Shown here: piece after piece, positions 33,580 to 40,795 of the stretch
How the letters are laid out: every line of letters begins with the position of its first letter
How positions within the stretch are numbered: position 1 is the stretch's first letter
DNA from: Deinococcus rhizophilus
GTDB lineage: Bacteria; Deinococcota; Deinococci; Deinococcales; Deinococcaceae
Assembly: GCF_030271215.1 (NCBI RefSeq)
Contig: NZ_JASNGB010000001.1
Coordinates: forward strand, 1-64,000
Length of the DNA: 64,000 nt
Direction: 5' to 3'
The notes under the pieces: generated by a model
The model's input: the letters and a program-made list of their open reading frames with translations, nothing else
Databases searched by the model: none
Told to the model about the DNA's origin: nothing
Made by a program: the position numbers and the translations under genes

Positions 33580-34061
33580 AGGTCTCCCAGGTCCAGCCAC
33601 AGGCTGGCGAGGGCCTCACGCCCGGAGTCCCGCACCGGGTGCCGGGCACGGATGCGGACCCGCCGGGCCATCACCCAGCGGCCGGTGGGCTGGCTGGTGT
33701 CGGTGGGGGTGTAGAGCCGGAAACGCAGGAAGGGGATGTAGCGCAGGATGCGCCCGCCCTTGCCGCGCACGGGGGTGCCCCTCTTCGGCAGGATCTCCGC
33801 GCCGTCCTCGAGGGAGAACACCCCGGGGCCGGTGACGCTGAGGGCCGCGCCGGTCGGGGTCAGGCGGCTGCGGACGCTGCGGCGGGTGCGCCCGGTGCGG
33901 GAGGTGACGTAGCGGCTCATGGGGCCGCCGGAGTACTTCTCGCGCAGGCGGTGGGCCGCGTTGTCCTTCCACTCTGTCGCCAGCTCGCGCTGCACGACCT
34001 TGAGGGAAGGGGGCTTCAGGGCACTGGCCCAGGCCTGGGCGTCGTAGTCAGCGGAGATCAT
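33576..34061 (-). CDS. HK97 gp10-like head-tail/tail completion protein
   Basis: 161 aa from the ATG at 34061 (ATGA overlap). Very basic. An N-terminal helix is followed by arginine-rich strands (SRTGRTRRSVRSRL, YIPFLRFRLYTP), as in the HK97 gp10/virion morphogenesis family. It stands between a connector and the tail terminator, consistent with a neck component. Confidence 0.62.
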   Translation of the reverse strand: MISADYDAQAWASALKPPSLKVVQRELATEWKDNAAHRLREKYSGGPMSRYVTSRTGRTRRSVRSRLTPTGAALSVTGPGVFSLEDGAEILPKRGTPVRGKGGRILRYIPFLRFRLYTPTDTSQPTGRWVMARRVRIRARHPVRDSGREALASLWLDLGDL

Positions 34062-34759
34062 GGACGCTCCTTCCACCACGAGTCGTCCCCGGTGGTTGGT
34101 GTAGGCGCCGGATCAGGCGCAGAGACGTCCTCAGCAGGCGGCTGGGTCTGCGGAGCCCCACTCCCCTGCCAGCTCAGCCCCACCACGTCCCCGAGGCTGT
34201 CGCGCTGCACGGGCGGCACCACCAGGTACCGGTCGCCGTCCGCCGTGGTGATCTCCTCCCCGGGGTGCAGGTGCACGCCAGGGGGGAGGTGGCCACGGTG
34301 GCTGTTGTTGGCGCTGGCCTGGAGGTCGTTCCCCCCGCTCACGCTGAGAGCCGGGGCGTCCAGGGCGGTGATGCGCAGGCGGAAGCCCTGGGTGCCGATG
34401 GTGGCCACCTGGGGATAGGCCCGCTCGTCCACCAGGCGGCAGACGCCCACCCGCTGTCCGGTCCAGGCGCTCTCGTCGCCCCAGAGGCCGAAGACCAGCG
34501 ATCCGCCCTGGTAGGGGGCGTGCGTGCCGGGCTCGGGCTCGGGGTCACCCGGATACAGCCGCAGCAGACGCAGGCTGGCCGGAATGGGGTCGGTCTGGAG
34601 GCGGGTGAAGCCCTTGCCACCCTCTTGATTGGGGTCCCCCAGCGAAAAACGGCGGGTGAGCCCATCGGACCAGGTGGCCCGCTCGGTGTACAGCAGCGGC
34701 GCGTTGGCCCGCAGGGTCCGCTGGGCCAACGCGCGGTACCGATCGGCCGGACCCGTCAT
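34058..34759 (-). CDS. Head-tail joining protein candidate
   Basis: 233 aa. Beta-rich (SLVFGLWGDES, FRLRITALDAPALSVSGG) with a disordered Pro/Asp C-terminus. Lies in the connector block and overlaps both neighbours by 4 nt. No family recognised. Confidence 0.65.
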   Translation of the reverse strand: MTGPADRYRALAQRTLRANAPLLYTERATWSDGLTRRFSLGDPNQEGGKGFTRLQTDPIPASLRLLRLYPGDPEPEPGTHAPYQGGSLVFGLWGDESAWTGQRVGVCRLVDERAYPQVATIGTQGFRLRITALDAPALSVSGGNDLQASANNSHRGHLPPGVHLHPGEEITTADGDRYLVVPPVQRDSLGDVVGLSWQGSGAPQTQPPAEDVSAPDPAPTPTTGDDSWWKERP

Positions 34760-35139
34760 CCGACCCCCCAGGGCTCGAAGATCGGCGCGGGGTTGGCGGT
34801 GACTGGTCCATTCGCGGCCGGAGCAACAAGACCCGCCTGCGCCTGCGCGGCCCCCTGCTGCTCGCGCAACAGCGCCACGCGGCCCAGGATGTCCTGCTCG
34901 ACTGTGATCTGCCCCTCCGACCGGAACTTGTCCGCCTGCCCGAGCAGGTAGGCGATCCAGGCCCCCAGCGCGAGGGACGCGACATGGGCCTGCCGCTGAG
35001 ACTCGGTGGCGTCGGTGCGCTCCCCGGCCACCTCCTCCCAGAGGACGAGGCGGCGGTCGAACACGCCCTCACTCATCCCCAGCGCCTCGGCCGTCAGGGA
35101 GTGCTCCGCCTCCAGGCGTTCAGCAGGCGTGAGCGGCAT
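34756..35139 (-). CDS. Head-tail connector candidate
   Basis: 127 aa, helical through residue 95 (ERLEAEHSLTAEALGMSE, ASLALGAWIAYLLGQADKF) with a flexible Pro/Ala tail. The all-helical shape and position after the capsid genes fit a gp6-like adaptor. It starts 5 nt downstream of the preceding gene's end. No defining motif. Confidence 0.65.
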   Translation of the reverse strand: MPLTPAERLEAEHSLTAEALGMSEGVFDRRLVLWEEVAGERTDATESQRQAHVASLALGAWIAYLLGQADKFRSEGQITVEQDILGRVALLREQQGAAQAQAGLVAPAANGPVTANPAPIFEPWGVG

Positions 35140-35143
35140 GGCC

Positions 35144-35845
35144 CTACTCCGTCAGCGCCTTGAGCGCAGCGTCGGCCAGGGTGTCGCTGATGCCCTTGAC
35201 GGCGATCAGGCGTTCGCGGGCGTCGGCTGGAATCAGCTTGCCGTCCGCAAGGGCCTGCTGGGCCGCATCGCGCTCGGCTTCGGCCGCCTGCGCCCGACCC
35301 TCGGCCTCGGCAGCCTGGGCGGTCACTTGCTCCAGGGAGGTGCGCAGGCTGTCGCGCTCGCTGGTCAGGGTGGTGACCTGGGGTTCGAGTTCCTGCACCC
35401 GCGCCTGAGCCGTCTGCGCCTCGCGGGTCTGCTCCTGCACCTGGCTGGTGAGCGTGCCGACCTCCTGGCTGAGGGTTTCCCCCCGGCGCCGGGCCTCATC
35501 GCGCTCGCCCGTCAGGGTCTGCACCCGGGTCTCCAACTCGGCCACGCGGCCCGCCTGTTCCGGGCCGCCGCCCGCCTCCGCGAGATGGGCTTCGAGCTGC
35601 TGAATCCGGGCATTTGCCGCCGCGAGCTGCTGCACGGCGTCATCCGCATCCGCCTGCGCCTGCGCCGCTTCCGGGTTGGTCTGCGCCTTGTACGCTGCCG
35701 CCGACATCAGGAACTGCTTGGCCTTCAATTTGTCCACCACGGCGTCGTCGAGCGTGCTGGTATCGAAGCCCTCGCCAAGGGTGCGGTGCCACACCAAGCC
35801 GTCGAAGTACGGCTTGGCCAGCACCAGATTCTGTGTTTTGGTCAT
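35144..35845 (-). CDS. Coiled-coil protein next to the major capsid gene
   Basis: 233 aa. Residues 1-55 are globular (LAKPYFDGLVWHRTLGEGF), 60-195 are nearly pure coiled coil with Glu/Gln/Ala heptads, and the end resembles a helix-hairpin-helix (LIAVKGISDTLADAALKAL). Unusual for a head gene; possibly a head fibre, a virion-associated DNA binder or a connector. A strong hairpin lies between it and the capsid gene. Confidence 0.68.
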   Translation of the reverse strand: MTKTQNLVLAKPYFDGLVWHRTLGEGFDTSTLDDAVVDKLKAKQFLMSAAAYKAQTNPEAAQAQADADDAVQQLAAANARIQQLEAHLAEAGGGPEQAGRVAELETRVQTLTGERDEARRRGETLSQEVGTLTSQVQEQTREAQTAQARVQELEPQVTTLTSERDSLRTSLEQVTAQAAEAEGRAQAAEAERDAAQQALADGKLIPADARERLIAVKGISDTLADAALKALTE

Positions 35846-35857
35846 GGAAAACCTCCC

Positions 35858-35881
35858 GGACCGGGGCTAACTCCCCGGTCC
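35858..35881 (-). terminator. Hairpin between capsid gene and downstream genes
   Basis: Perfect 9-bp stem GGACCGGGG (35858-35866) with CCCCGGTCC (35873-35881), loop 6 nt. No clear T-run on the minus strand (it reads GAGGTTTTCC). Probably attenuates or stabilises the capsid message. Confidence 0.65.
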
Positions 35882-35910
35882 GTGGTGTCAGGGGGAGTAG
35901 AGGCGGAAGC

Positions 35911-37131
35911 TCAGGTGCCTTGAGCGATCACCACGGCGCTGCGCTCCGCCACGGTCGCGGCGTGCACATCGCCCACCTTCACGGCGAAGGTGTGGTTCTC
36001 GAAGGATCCGTGGTTGAGCTCCACCGTGTCGGGCACGCGGGTGTAGGTGCGCGGCCCGGCCTGGAACCCCTCGAGATAACTGATCTCCAGCGGGCGGGCG
36101 TTCCGGTCCAGCGCCACCCAGTCCCGGTCGCTGAGGTCCGCGTACCCAGCGGCCGGGTCGTTGTACCGGGGGTTGCCCTCCGGCCCGTCGTTGAAGATCT
36201 CCGCCATCAGCGGCTCGTTGTGCGGCGTGCCCGCGCGGTAGACCGGGTTGATGTTGGGCTCCAGCCCTCCCTGGGTGCTGCCCGCCAGCGCCTGGCTGTT
36301 CAGGCTGACGTAAGCCAGCGAGTCCCAGGCCGGGGGCAGATACAGGTCAGTCATCGTACGGGCCACGAAGCGCCCGTCGATCCGCTGGCTGGCCAGGAAG
36401 CTCTTGACTGCCTGGATGTTCTGGATGGTCGGTCCCTGCTCGCCATTGAGCAGCGGCAGGCGCGGCGCCATGCGGGCGACCGCGTCGATGACGCTCCACG
36501 CGCGGGTGCGCGCCGCCGCCTCGCCCAGTTCCTCCATCGCCTCGGCGAACTCGCCGATCTCGTCGTTGGTGTACATCTCCCAGGTGTAGGCGATGGCCAG
36601 CTCGTAGTTCACCGCGCTGTAGAACTCGCCCTGGCCGATGAAGCCGGTGTACTGGACGTTCGTCGCCTCGGGGCGCCGGGCCAGGAAGCGGTGCAGCAGG
36701 TTGGTGGCCCCCCGCGCCTTGATGGGCTTGAAGTTGTTCACCGTGCGGGTGCGGGCCACCTTCAGCAGCTCGCTCTCGAAGGGGGCGTAGCCGGGACGGC
36801 GGGCCGCGTCGCGGGTGTAGGCCAGCGCCAGCAGGAAGTCACTGGTGGTCAGCGTCTCGGTCTGCCGGTGCGCCCAGCGGATGCCGGTGAGGTCTTCGAG
36901 CACGCCGTCCTGCGCCGCCAGAGCCATGTCCCAGCCCTCGCGGTTGGAGATGCGCAGGTCCTGGCTGCGCTGGAGGTTCTCGTCGAGCAGGGCACCGTAG
37001 TAGCCCTTGTAAAACGCCTGGATGCCTGTTTCCAGGATGGTCATCATGGTGAGGCGGTCGACAACCTGCTCGGGGATGTAACCGCGCAGGGCGGCCTCGC
37101 GGTACCCCATGCGGAGTTTCTGTACGGTCAT
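35911..37131 (-). CDS. Major capsid protein
   Basis: 406 aa, in the expected place after protease/scaffold and decoration genes. Mixed alpha/beta with a long N-terminal helical part (EQVVDRLTMMTILETGIQA) and beta-rich C-terminus (NHTFAVKVGDVHAATVAE). AAGGAG stands 6 nt before the ATG. Fold not provable by eye; HK97-like expected. Flanked by hairpins on both sides, as is common for highly expressed capsid genes. Confidence 0.8.
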   Translation of the reverse strand: MTVQKLRMGYREAALRGYIPEQVVDRLTMMTILETGIQAFYKGYYGALLDENLQRSQDLRISNREGWDMALAAQDGVLEDLTGIRWAHRQTETLTTSDFLLALAYTRDAARRPGYAPFESELLKVARTRTVNNFKPIKARGATNLLHRFLARRPEATNVQYTGFIGQGEFYSAVNYELAIAYTWEMYTNDEIGEFAEAMEELGEAAARTRAWSVIDAVARMAPRLPLLNGEQGPTIQNIQAVKSFLASQRIDGRFVARTMTDLYLPPAWDSLAYVSLNSQALAGSTQGGLEPNINPVYRAGTPHNEPLMAEIFNDGPEGNPRYNDPAAGYADLSDRDWVALDRNARPLEISYLEGFQAGPRTYTRVPDTVELNHGSFENHTFAVKVGDVHAATVAERSAVVIAQGT

Positions 37132-37178
37132 GCGGCTCCTTGCTGGTGCTCAGGGAAAAGAGGACGGAGGGCCGAAGG

Positions 37179-37547
37179 TCAGGCGTTGGCGCGGACGGCG
37201 AGCAGACCGTTCACTTTCCAGCCGACGAACACGCCGGTGTTCACGTCGCTGTAGGTACCGTCGGGCTGCTGGTAGACCTTGGCCCCCTGCGCGAGGGCGG
37301 CAGGCAGATCGACGCGCAGGGTGACGGCGATGCCGGGGAGGAAGACGCTGGCCTGCCCGGCGACCAGGCCCTGGGGGGTCACCCTGGCGGGGTTGTTCAG
37401 GTCGTCGGCGGTGACGCGGGCGGTGACGGCCACGCCCAGCAGGCCAGCGTTGCCGATGGCGACCGGGTGGCCTTCACGGGTATTCGCAGGCACCGCGAGC
37501 GGGAGGGTGATGCCGTCCATCGGGCTGCCGTGTGCACGGGTCTTCAT
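37179..37547 (-). CDS. DUF2190 family capsid decoration protein
   Basis: 122 aa. The DUF2190 pattern is visible: an early IGNAGLLGVAVTA segment, VTLRVDLPAALAQGAKVYQQ (the gKVY motif) and the closing VGWKVNGLLAV. These small beta proteins usually decorate or stabilise the head. Located directly before the major capsid gene. Confidence 0.75.
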   Translation of the reverse strand: MKTRAHGSPMDGITLPLAVPANTREGHPVAIGNAGLLGVAVTARVTADDLNNPARVTPQGLVAGQASVFLPGIAVTLRVDLPAALAQGAKVYQQPDGTYSDVNTGVFVGWKVNGLLAVRANA

Positions 37548-37575
37548 GGGTGGGACCTCTCGGGGGAAAGAAGAA

Positions 37576-37601
37576 GGCCCCTGGCGAAGCGCTCAGGGGC
37601 C
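37576..37601 (-). terminator. Hairpin after the protease/scaffold gene
   Basis: Stem GGCCCCTG (37576-37583) with CAGGGGCC (37594-37601), followed on the minus strand by TTCTTCTTTC. Separates protease/scaffold from decoration and capsid genes. Confidence 0.7.
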
Positions 37602-37619
37602 GGGGAAGCGGGGCGAGGC

Positions 37620-38273
37620 TCAGCGCAGGCCGAGGCTGCCGCGCACGTTGGCGACGGGGTTGTGGCCCTCCACCTGTCGGGCGGGGGCACTGTTGTTGCC
37701 GATGGGGAGGGACACGCCTCCGGCCCGCTGCGCGGCGCTCTCGTGCGGGCGCCCGCGTGGGGGAGTGGCCGCCGCGCCCATCAGCACCCGGCGCTCCTCG
37801 ATCATCTGGCCGACGAGCTGCCTGGCCTCGTCCTCGCTGCCCGCCGCGACGCTGACCTGGATGACCTGCTCGCGGAACCGGGCGTCGAGGTCGAGATCGC
37901 CCACCTTCGGCGCCCGGGGGAGTTGCGCGGCCTCCAGCGCCGTGATGGCGATGTTGGTGCGTTTCTCGGTGAACGCCTGGCGCTCGCTGGCCTCCAGGCG
38001 GGCATTCAGGGCCAGTACGTTGCGCTCCAGCGTGCTCTCCGCGTGGGTGCTCGCAGGCGCGGGGCTGGGCGCGGGCTGGGGCGCCGGGGCGGGCGAGGGG
38101 GCCGGGTTCTGGGCGGGTTGAGGCGCGGGCGTGGGCCCCGGGCTGGGAGCCTGGGTCACATCCTCGGCGATGGCGACCATCGTCGCGGCGTACTCGGTCT
38201 GGTGCTGGGCCTTGATCTGCTCCAGCGTGAGGCCGGGGAAGCGGTCCAGCAGGGCCTTGAGTTTGGGGTTCAT
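37620..38273 (-). CDS. Nested scaffold protein (internal start)
   Basis: 217 aa, same frame as the protease-scaffold gene. The ATG at 38273 has AAGGAGGG 4-5 nt upstream, a better ribosome binding site than most genes here. The product begins MNPKLKALLDRFPG and has a Pro/Ala-rich linker (about 55-90) and a helical C-terminus. This is the lambda C/Nu3 arrangement. Confidence 0.7.
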   Translation of the reverse strand: MNPKLKALLDRFPGLTLEQIKAQHQTEYAATMVAIAEDVTQAPSPGPTPAPQPAQNPAPSPAPAPQPAPSPAPASTHAESTLERNVLALNARLEASERQAFTEKRTNIAITALEAAQLPRAPKVGDLDLDARFREQVIQVSVAAGSEDEARQLVGQMIEERRVLMGAAATPPRGRPHESAAQRAGGVSLPIGNNSAPARQVEGHNPVANVRGSLGLR

Positions 38274-38951
38274 GCTGCCCTCCTTGGGGCGGTGGGTTTC
38301 CTTCTGCCGGGCGGTGCCGGAGAGGTCAGAGGGGTCGGACACCGCGTCGATGGTGAGCAGCCGGAAATCCGGCTGAATCACCGCGATGATCTGCTCAGGG
38401 TCAGGGAAGTCGGCGAGGCCGGGGATTTCCTTCGCGGGCAGGTACTGGGCGCTGCCGGTCCCGTTGCTGCTGATGCCGACGGCGACCTTGCGCTTGAGCA
38501 GCGCCCGCATGGTCTGCCCGGCGGCGTGGTCGTCCACCAGCACGCCGGTCGCCCGCACGGTGTCCCCGTCGAGCCACAGCCGCTCGTAGAGCACCCAGAT
38601 GTTCTCCAGGCGGCCCTTGAGCGGGTCCCAGCGGTCCCAGGTGTCCTCGGGGTGCTCCAGCAGGCCCCACAGCCGCCCCGCCGCAAGGTCATCCTGGGCC
38701 GCGTCGATGGCGGCCTGCCAGACCTCGCGGGGATAGAGCCGCAGGTTGCGGTTCACGCGCCCGGCGGTGGCAACCGTCACGTCCACCAGAGTCACGGTCT
38801 CGCCGTCTCGCTTCTCCTCGCGCAGGGTGGCGTTCCCCCGGTCGGGGGCGAGGCGCTCGCTGAGGGCGAACACGCCGGTGGGGGCCGCGCTCTCGCGGAG
38901 GCGGCCGGAGACGAGGGCGGTGCAGGGCGAACGGTTGAGGTGTTCGGGCAT
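37620..38951 (-). CDS. Prohead protease-scaffold fusion
   Basis: 443 aa. Residues about 50-210 resemble prohead proteases: VNRNLRLYPREVWQAAID, then GRLWGLLEHPED with a likely catalytic His at about 99. Residues 227-443 are helical, Pro/Ala-rich and charged, like scaffolding proteins. In maturation the protease would degrade the scaffold and trim capsid proteins inside the prohead. An internal ATG at residue 227 with a strong ribosome binding site gives a separate scaffold product. Confidence 0.78.
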   Translation of the reverse strand: MPEHLNRSPCTALVSGRLRESAAPTGVFALSERLAPDRGNATLREEKRDGETVTLVDVTVATAGRVNRNLRLYPREVWQAAIDAAQDDLAAGRLWGLLEHPEDTWDRWDPLKGRLENIWVLYERLWLDGDTVRATGVLVDDHAAGQTMRALLKRKVAVGISSNGTGSAQYLPAKEIPGLADFPDPEQIIAVIQPDFRLLTIDAVSDPSDLSGTARQKETHRPKEGSMNPKLKALLDRFPGLTLEQIKAQHQTEYAATMVAIAEDVTQAPSPGPTPAPQPAQNPAPSPAPAPQPAPSPAPASTHAESTLERNVLALNARLEASERQAFTEKRTNIAITALEAAQLPRAPKVGDLDLDARFREQVIQVSVAAGSEDEARQLVGQMIEERRVLMGAAATPPRGRPHESAAQRAGGVSLPIGNNSAPARQVEGHNPVANVRGSLGLR

Positions 38952-38962
38952 ACGGGCTCCTT

Positions 38963-39124
38963 TCAGCCCCGCAGCGGGGGCGGGGGCTGCAAGCGGGCGA
39001 GGGCAGCTTCGGCCTGCTGGGGCGTGATCTCACCGCGCTCCAGTTGCTGACGGAGGCGCTGGCGCTCCCGCTCACGTTCACGGGAAGTGAGGGTGGCGTG
39101 CTGAGGGGACGGGGTGGGGTTCAA
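38963..39124 (-). CDS. Small charged protein with TTG start
   Basis: 53 aa. The TTG at 39124 lies in a TTGA overlap with the preceding small gene and has GGAGG 6 nt upstream. Arg/Glu-rich helix (TSREREREERQRLRQQLE) followed by the short-coil motif GEITPQQAEAALARL. Lies between portal and protease. Function unknown. Confidence 0.6.
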   Translation of the reverse strand: MNPTPSPQHATLTSRERERERQRLRQQLERGEITPQQAEAALARLQPPPPLRG

Positions 39125-39291
39125 GGGAAACCTCCGGGGAACAGCAGCAGCCAGCCCCAGAGCCCCACGCAAGCGGCCAGGGCGACGCCGATGAACGCCA
39201 TCAGCCAGGGTGGCCCCTCGCCGGGGTTGTCCTCCTGGGGGGGGCGCGGCGGGGGCGGGGGTTTAGGGGGACGGGGGGCGACTCGGCCCAT
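39121..39291 (-). CDS. Small proline-rich single-span membrane protein
   Basis: 56 aa. AGGAGGTGA stands 5 nt before the ATG. The N-terminus is a Pro/Arg-rich soluble part, then a hydrophobic helix (WLMAFIGVALAACVGLWGWL) and a short LLFPGGFP end. It overlaps the portal gene end by 29 nt and is coupled to the next gene by TTGA. A membrane protein between portal and protease is unusual. Confidence 0.6.
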   Translation of the reverse strand: MGRVAPRPPKPPPPPRPPQEDNPGEGPPWLMAFIGVALAACVGLWGWLLLFPGGFP

Positions 39292-40795
39292 CGGGTTCAC
39301 CTCCTGGGGTGGGGGGAGCGGCCTGGGCCTGCCCGAAGCTGCGCCCGGTCGCCGCCATCAACTCGGTCTCGGTCGGAACGTCCGCGCCCAGGCGACCGGC
39401 GGCCGACTGATCACTCAGCCAGCCCCGGTCGGCCATCGTGGTCACCACCCGCAGCAGCGTGTCCAGTGACTCGTCGTCGAGGCGCGGGAGGTTCCAGGGG
39501 AACTCCAGCAGGTCGGCCGTGACGGTCCGGTATCCGGTGCTGCGGCTCAGGCCGTCCCGGCTGACCTTGCTGTAGGGCACGCGGTACTTGCGGTTCGGCC
39601 CGTAGCGACGGATCAGCTCGGTGCGCAGGGTCCGGTCGAGGTAGGAGCGCAGGGTCGCCTGCCGCCGCAGGCCCAGCGTCACGGCGGGGGTGCCCATCTC
39701 GCTGGCGGTCGCGCGGTTGACGCTGCCGCCCTCCCCCAGCCAGTGCTCTGGCAGCCCGCCCAGGCAGAGGCCGACCAGCCGCAGGAACACCCGCATGTCC
39801 TCCTTGGCGTCCGAAGCGCCGCTGGCCGGGCGGGGGAACTCCAGCTTCTCGGTGACCCCGTCGTAGCGGTTGCCCGCCTTGTCGGTGTACCCCGGCTTGG
39901 TGATCAGGGGCACCACGGCACCCTTGGCCGGGACGTGGCGGAACGCCCCCGCTTTCGCCCGCCAACGGGCCTCGCCGCCGTCGGGCTCCTCCGGGTTGAG
40001 CATCGCCGTGTAGACGCCCACGATGCGCTGCTGAATCTCGTGGATGTTCAGGCGGTGGTTCGCCATGGCGATGTACGCCATCGCCGAGTCCACCGCACCG
40101 CTGACCAGGGGGTAGCCGCGCGGGTCGTTCCACAGGGCGTCCGAGGCCGTCCAGACGAACTCCCCCCGGCGCCAGGTGCGCTCGCGCAGGCCCTGGCGCA
40201 GGTGCAGGGCGCTCACCATGTCGGCCGCCACTGTCCCCAGCGAGGTGTCCCCCTCCACCCGTACCCCGGCCTCCAGGTCGAGGAACGCGATGCGGGCGGG
40301 GGCGTCGGCCCCGGGATCGTCGGCACCGGTCGGCCAGACCGTGGCCTGCTCACCGTCAGTGAAGAACTCTGGGAGCCAGCGTTCGGAGATCAGGGTGCCG
40401 AGGTTGTTCGCCTGCCAGAACTCCTCCAGAGCGGTGCGGGCGGCGCGGTCGTACACGTCGCCGTAGGAGAAGGTGTCGCCGATCAGGAAGCTCATGGCGA
40501 TCTGCATGGCCCCCCAGAACAGGGGGTTGAGGTAGTACATGCTGCGGCACTTGAGCCGCTCGGCGTCGCGGTTGATGCCGTAGCGGCCGGGGCGCAGGCT
40601 GGGGCGACCCAGGCCGTCGGCGTAGGTCCACCCGCCCCGCAGGCCGGGGTCCAGCGGAGTCGCACCGTAGGCGTCGGCGATGCTGGGGTTGGCAGGCAGC
40701 GAGGCCCCCCGCAACTGGGCGGGGGGCGGGGCGTGCTCCTGCTGACTGCTCACGGGCTGGCCGTCAGGGCCAAGAATATAGGTCGTCGTACCCAC
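39263..40795 (-). CDS. Portal protein
   Basis: 510 aa, next to the terminase large subunit as usual for phages. Typical portal features: Pro-rich flexible N-terminus, then a mixed domain (MYYLNPLFWGAMQIAMSFL, SALHLRQGLRERTWRRGEF), a long helical stretch through about 350-450 and a disordered C-terminus. The GTG start at 40795 is directly after AAGGAG, tighter than usual, so the true start could differ slightly. The portal forms the dodecameric DNA gate and docks the terminase. Confidence 0.82.
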   Translation of the reverse strand: MGTTTYILGPDGQPVSSQQEHAPPPAQLRGASLPANPSIADAYGATPLDPGLRGGWTYADGLGRPSLRPGRYGINRDAERLKCRSMYYLNPLFWGAMQIAMSFLIGDTFSYGDVYDRAARTALEEFWQANNLGTLISERWLPEFFTDGEQATVWPTGADDPGADAPARIAFLDLEAGVRVEGDTSLGTVAADMVSALHLRQGLRERTWRRGEFVWTASDALWNDPRGYPLVSGAVDSAMAYIAMANHRLNIHEIQQRIVGVYTAMLNPEEPDGGEARWRAKAGAFRHVPAKGAVVPLITKPGYTDKAGNRYDGVTEKLEFPRPASGASDAKEDMRVFLRLVGLCLGGLPEHWLGEGGSVNRATASEMGTPAVTLGLRRQATLRSYLDRTLRTELIRRYGPNRKYRVPYSKVSRDGLSRSTGYRTVTADLLEFPWNLPRLDDESLDTLLRVVTTMADRGWLSDQSAAGRLGADVPTETELMAATGRSFGQAQAAPPTPGGEPDGPSRPPSP

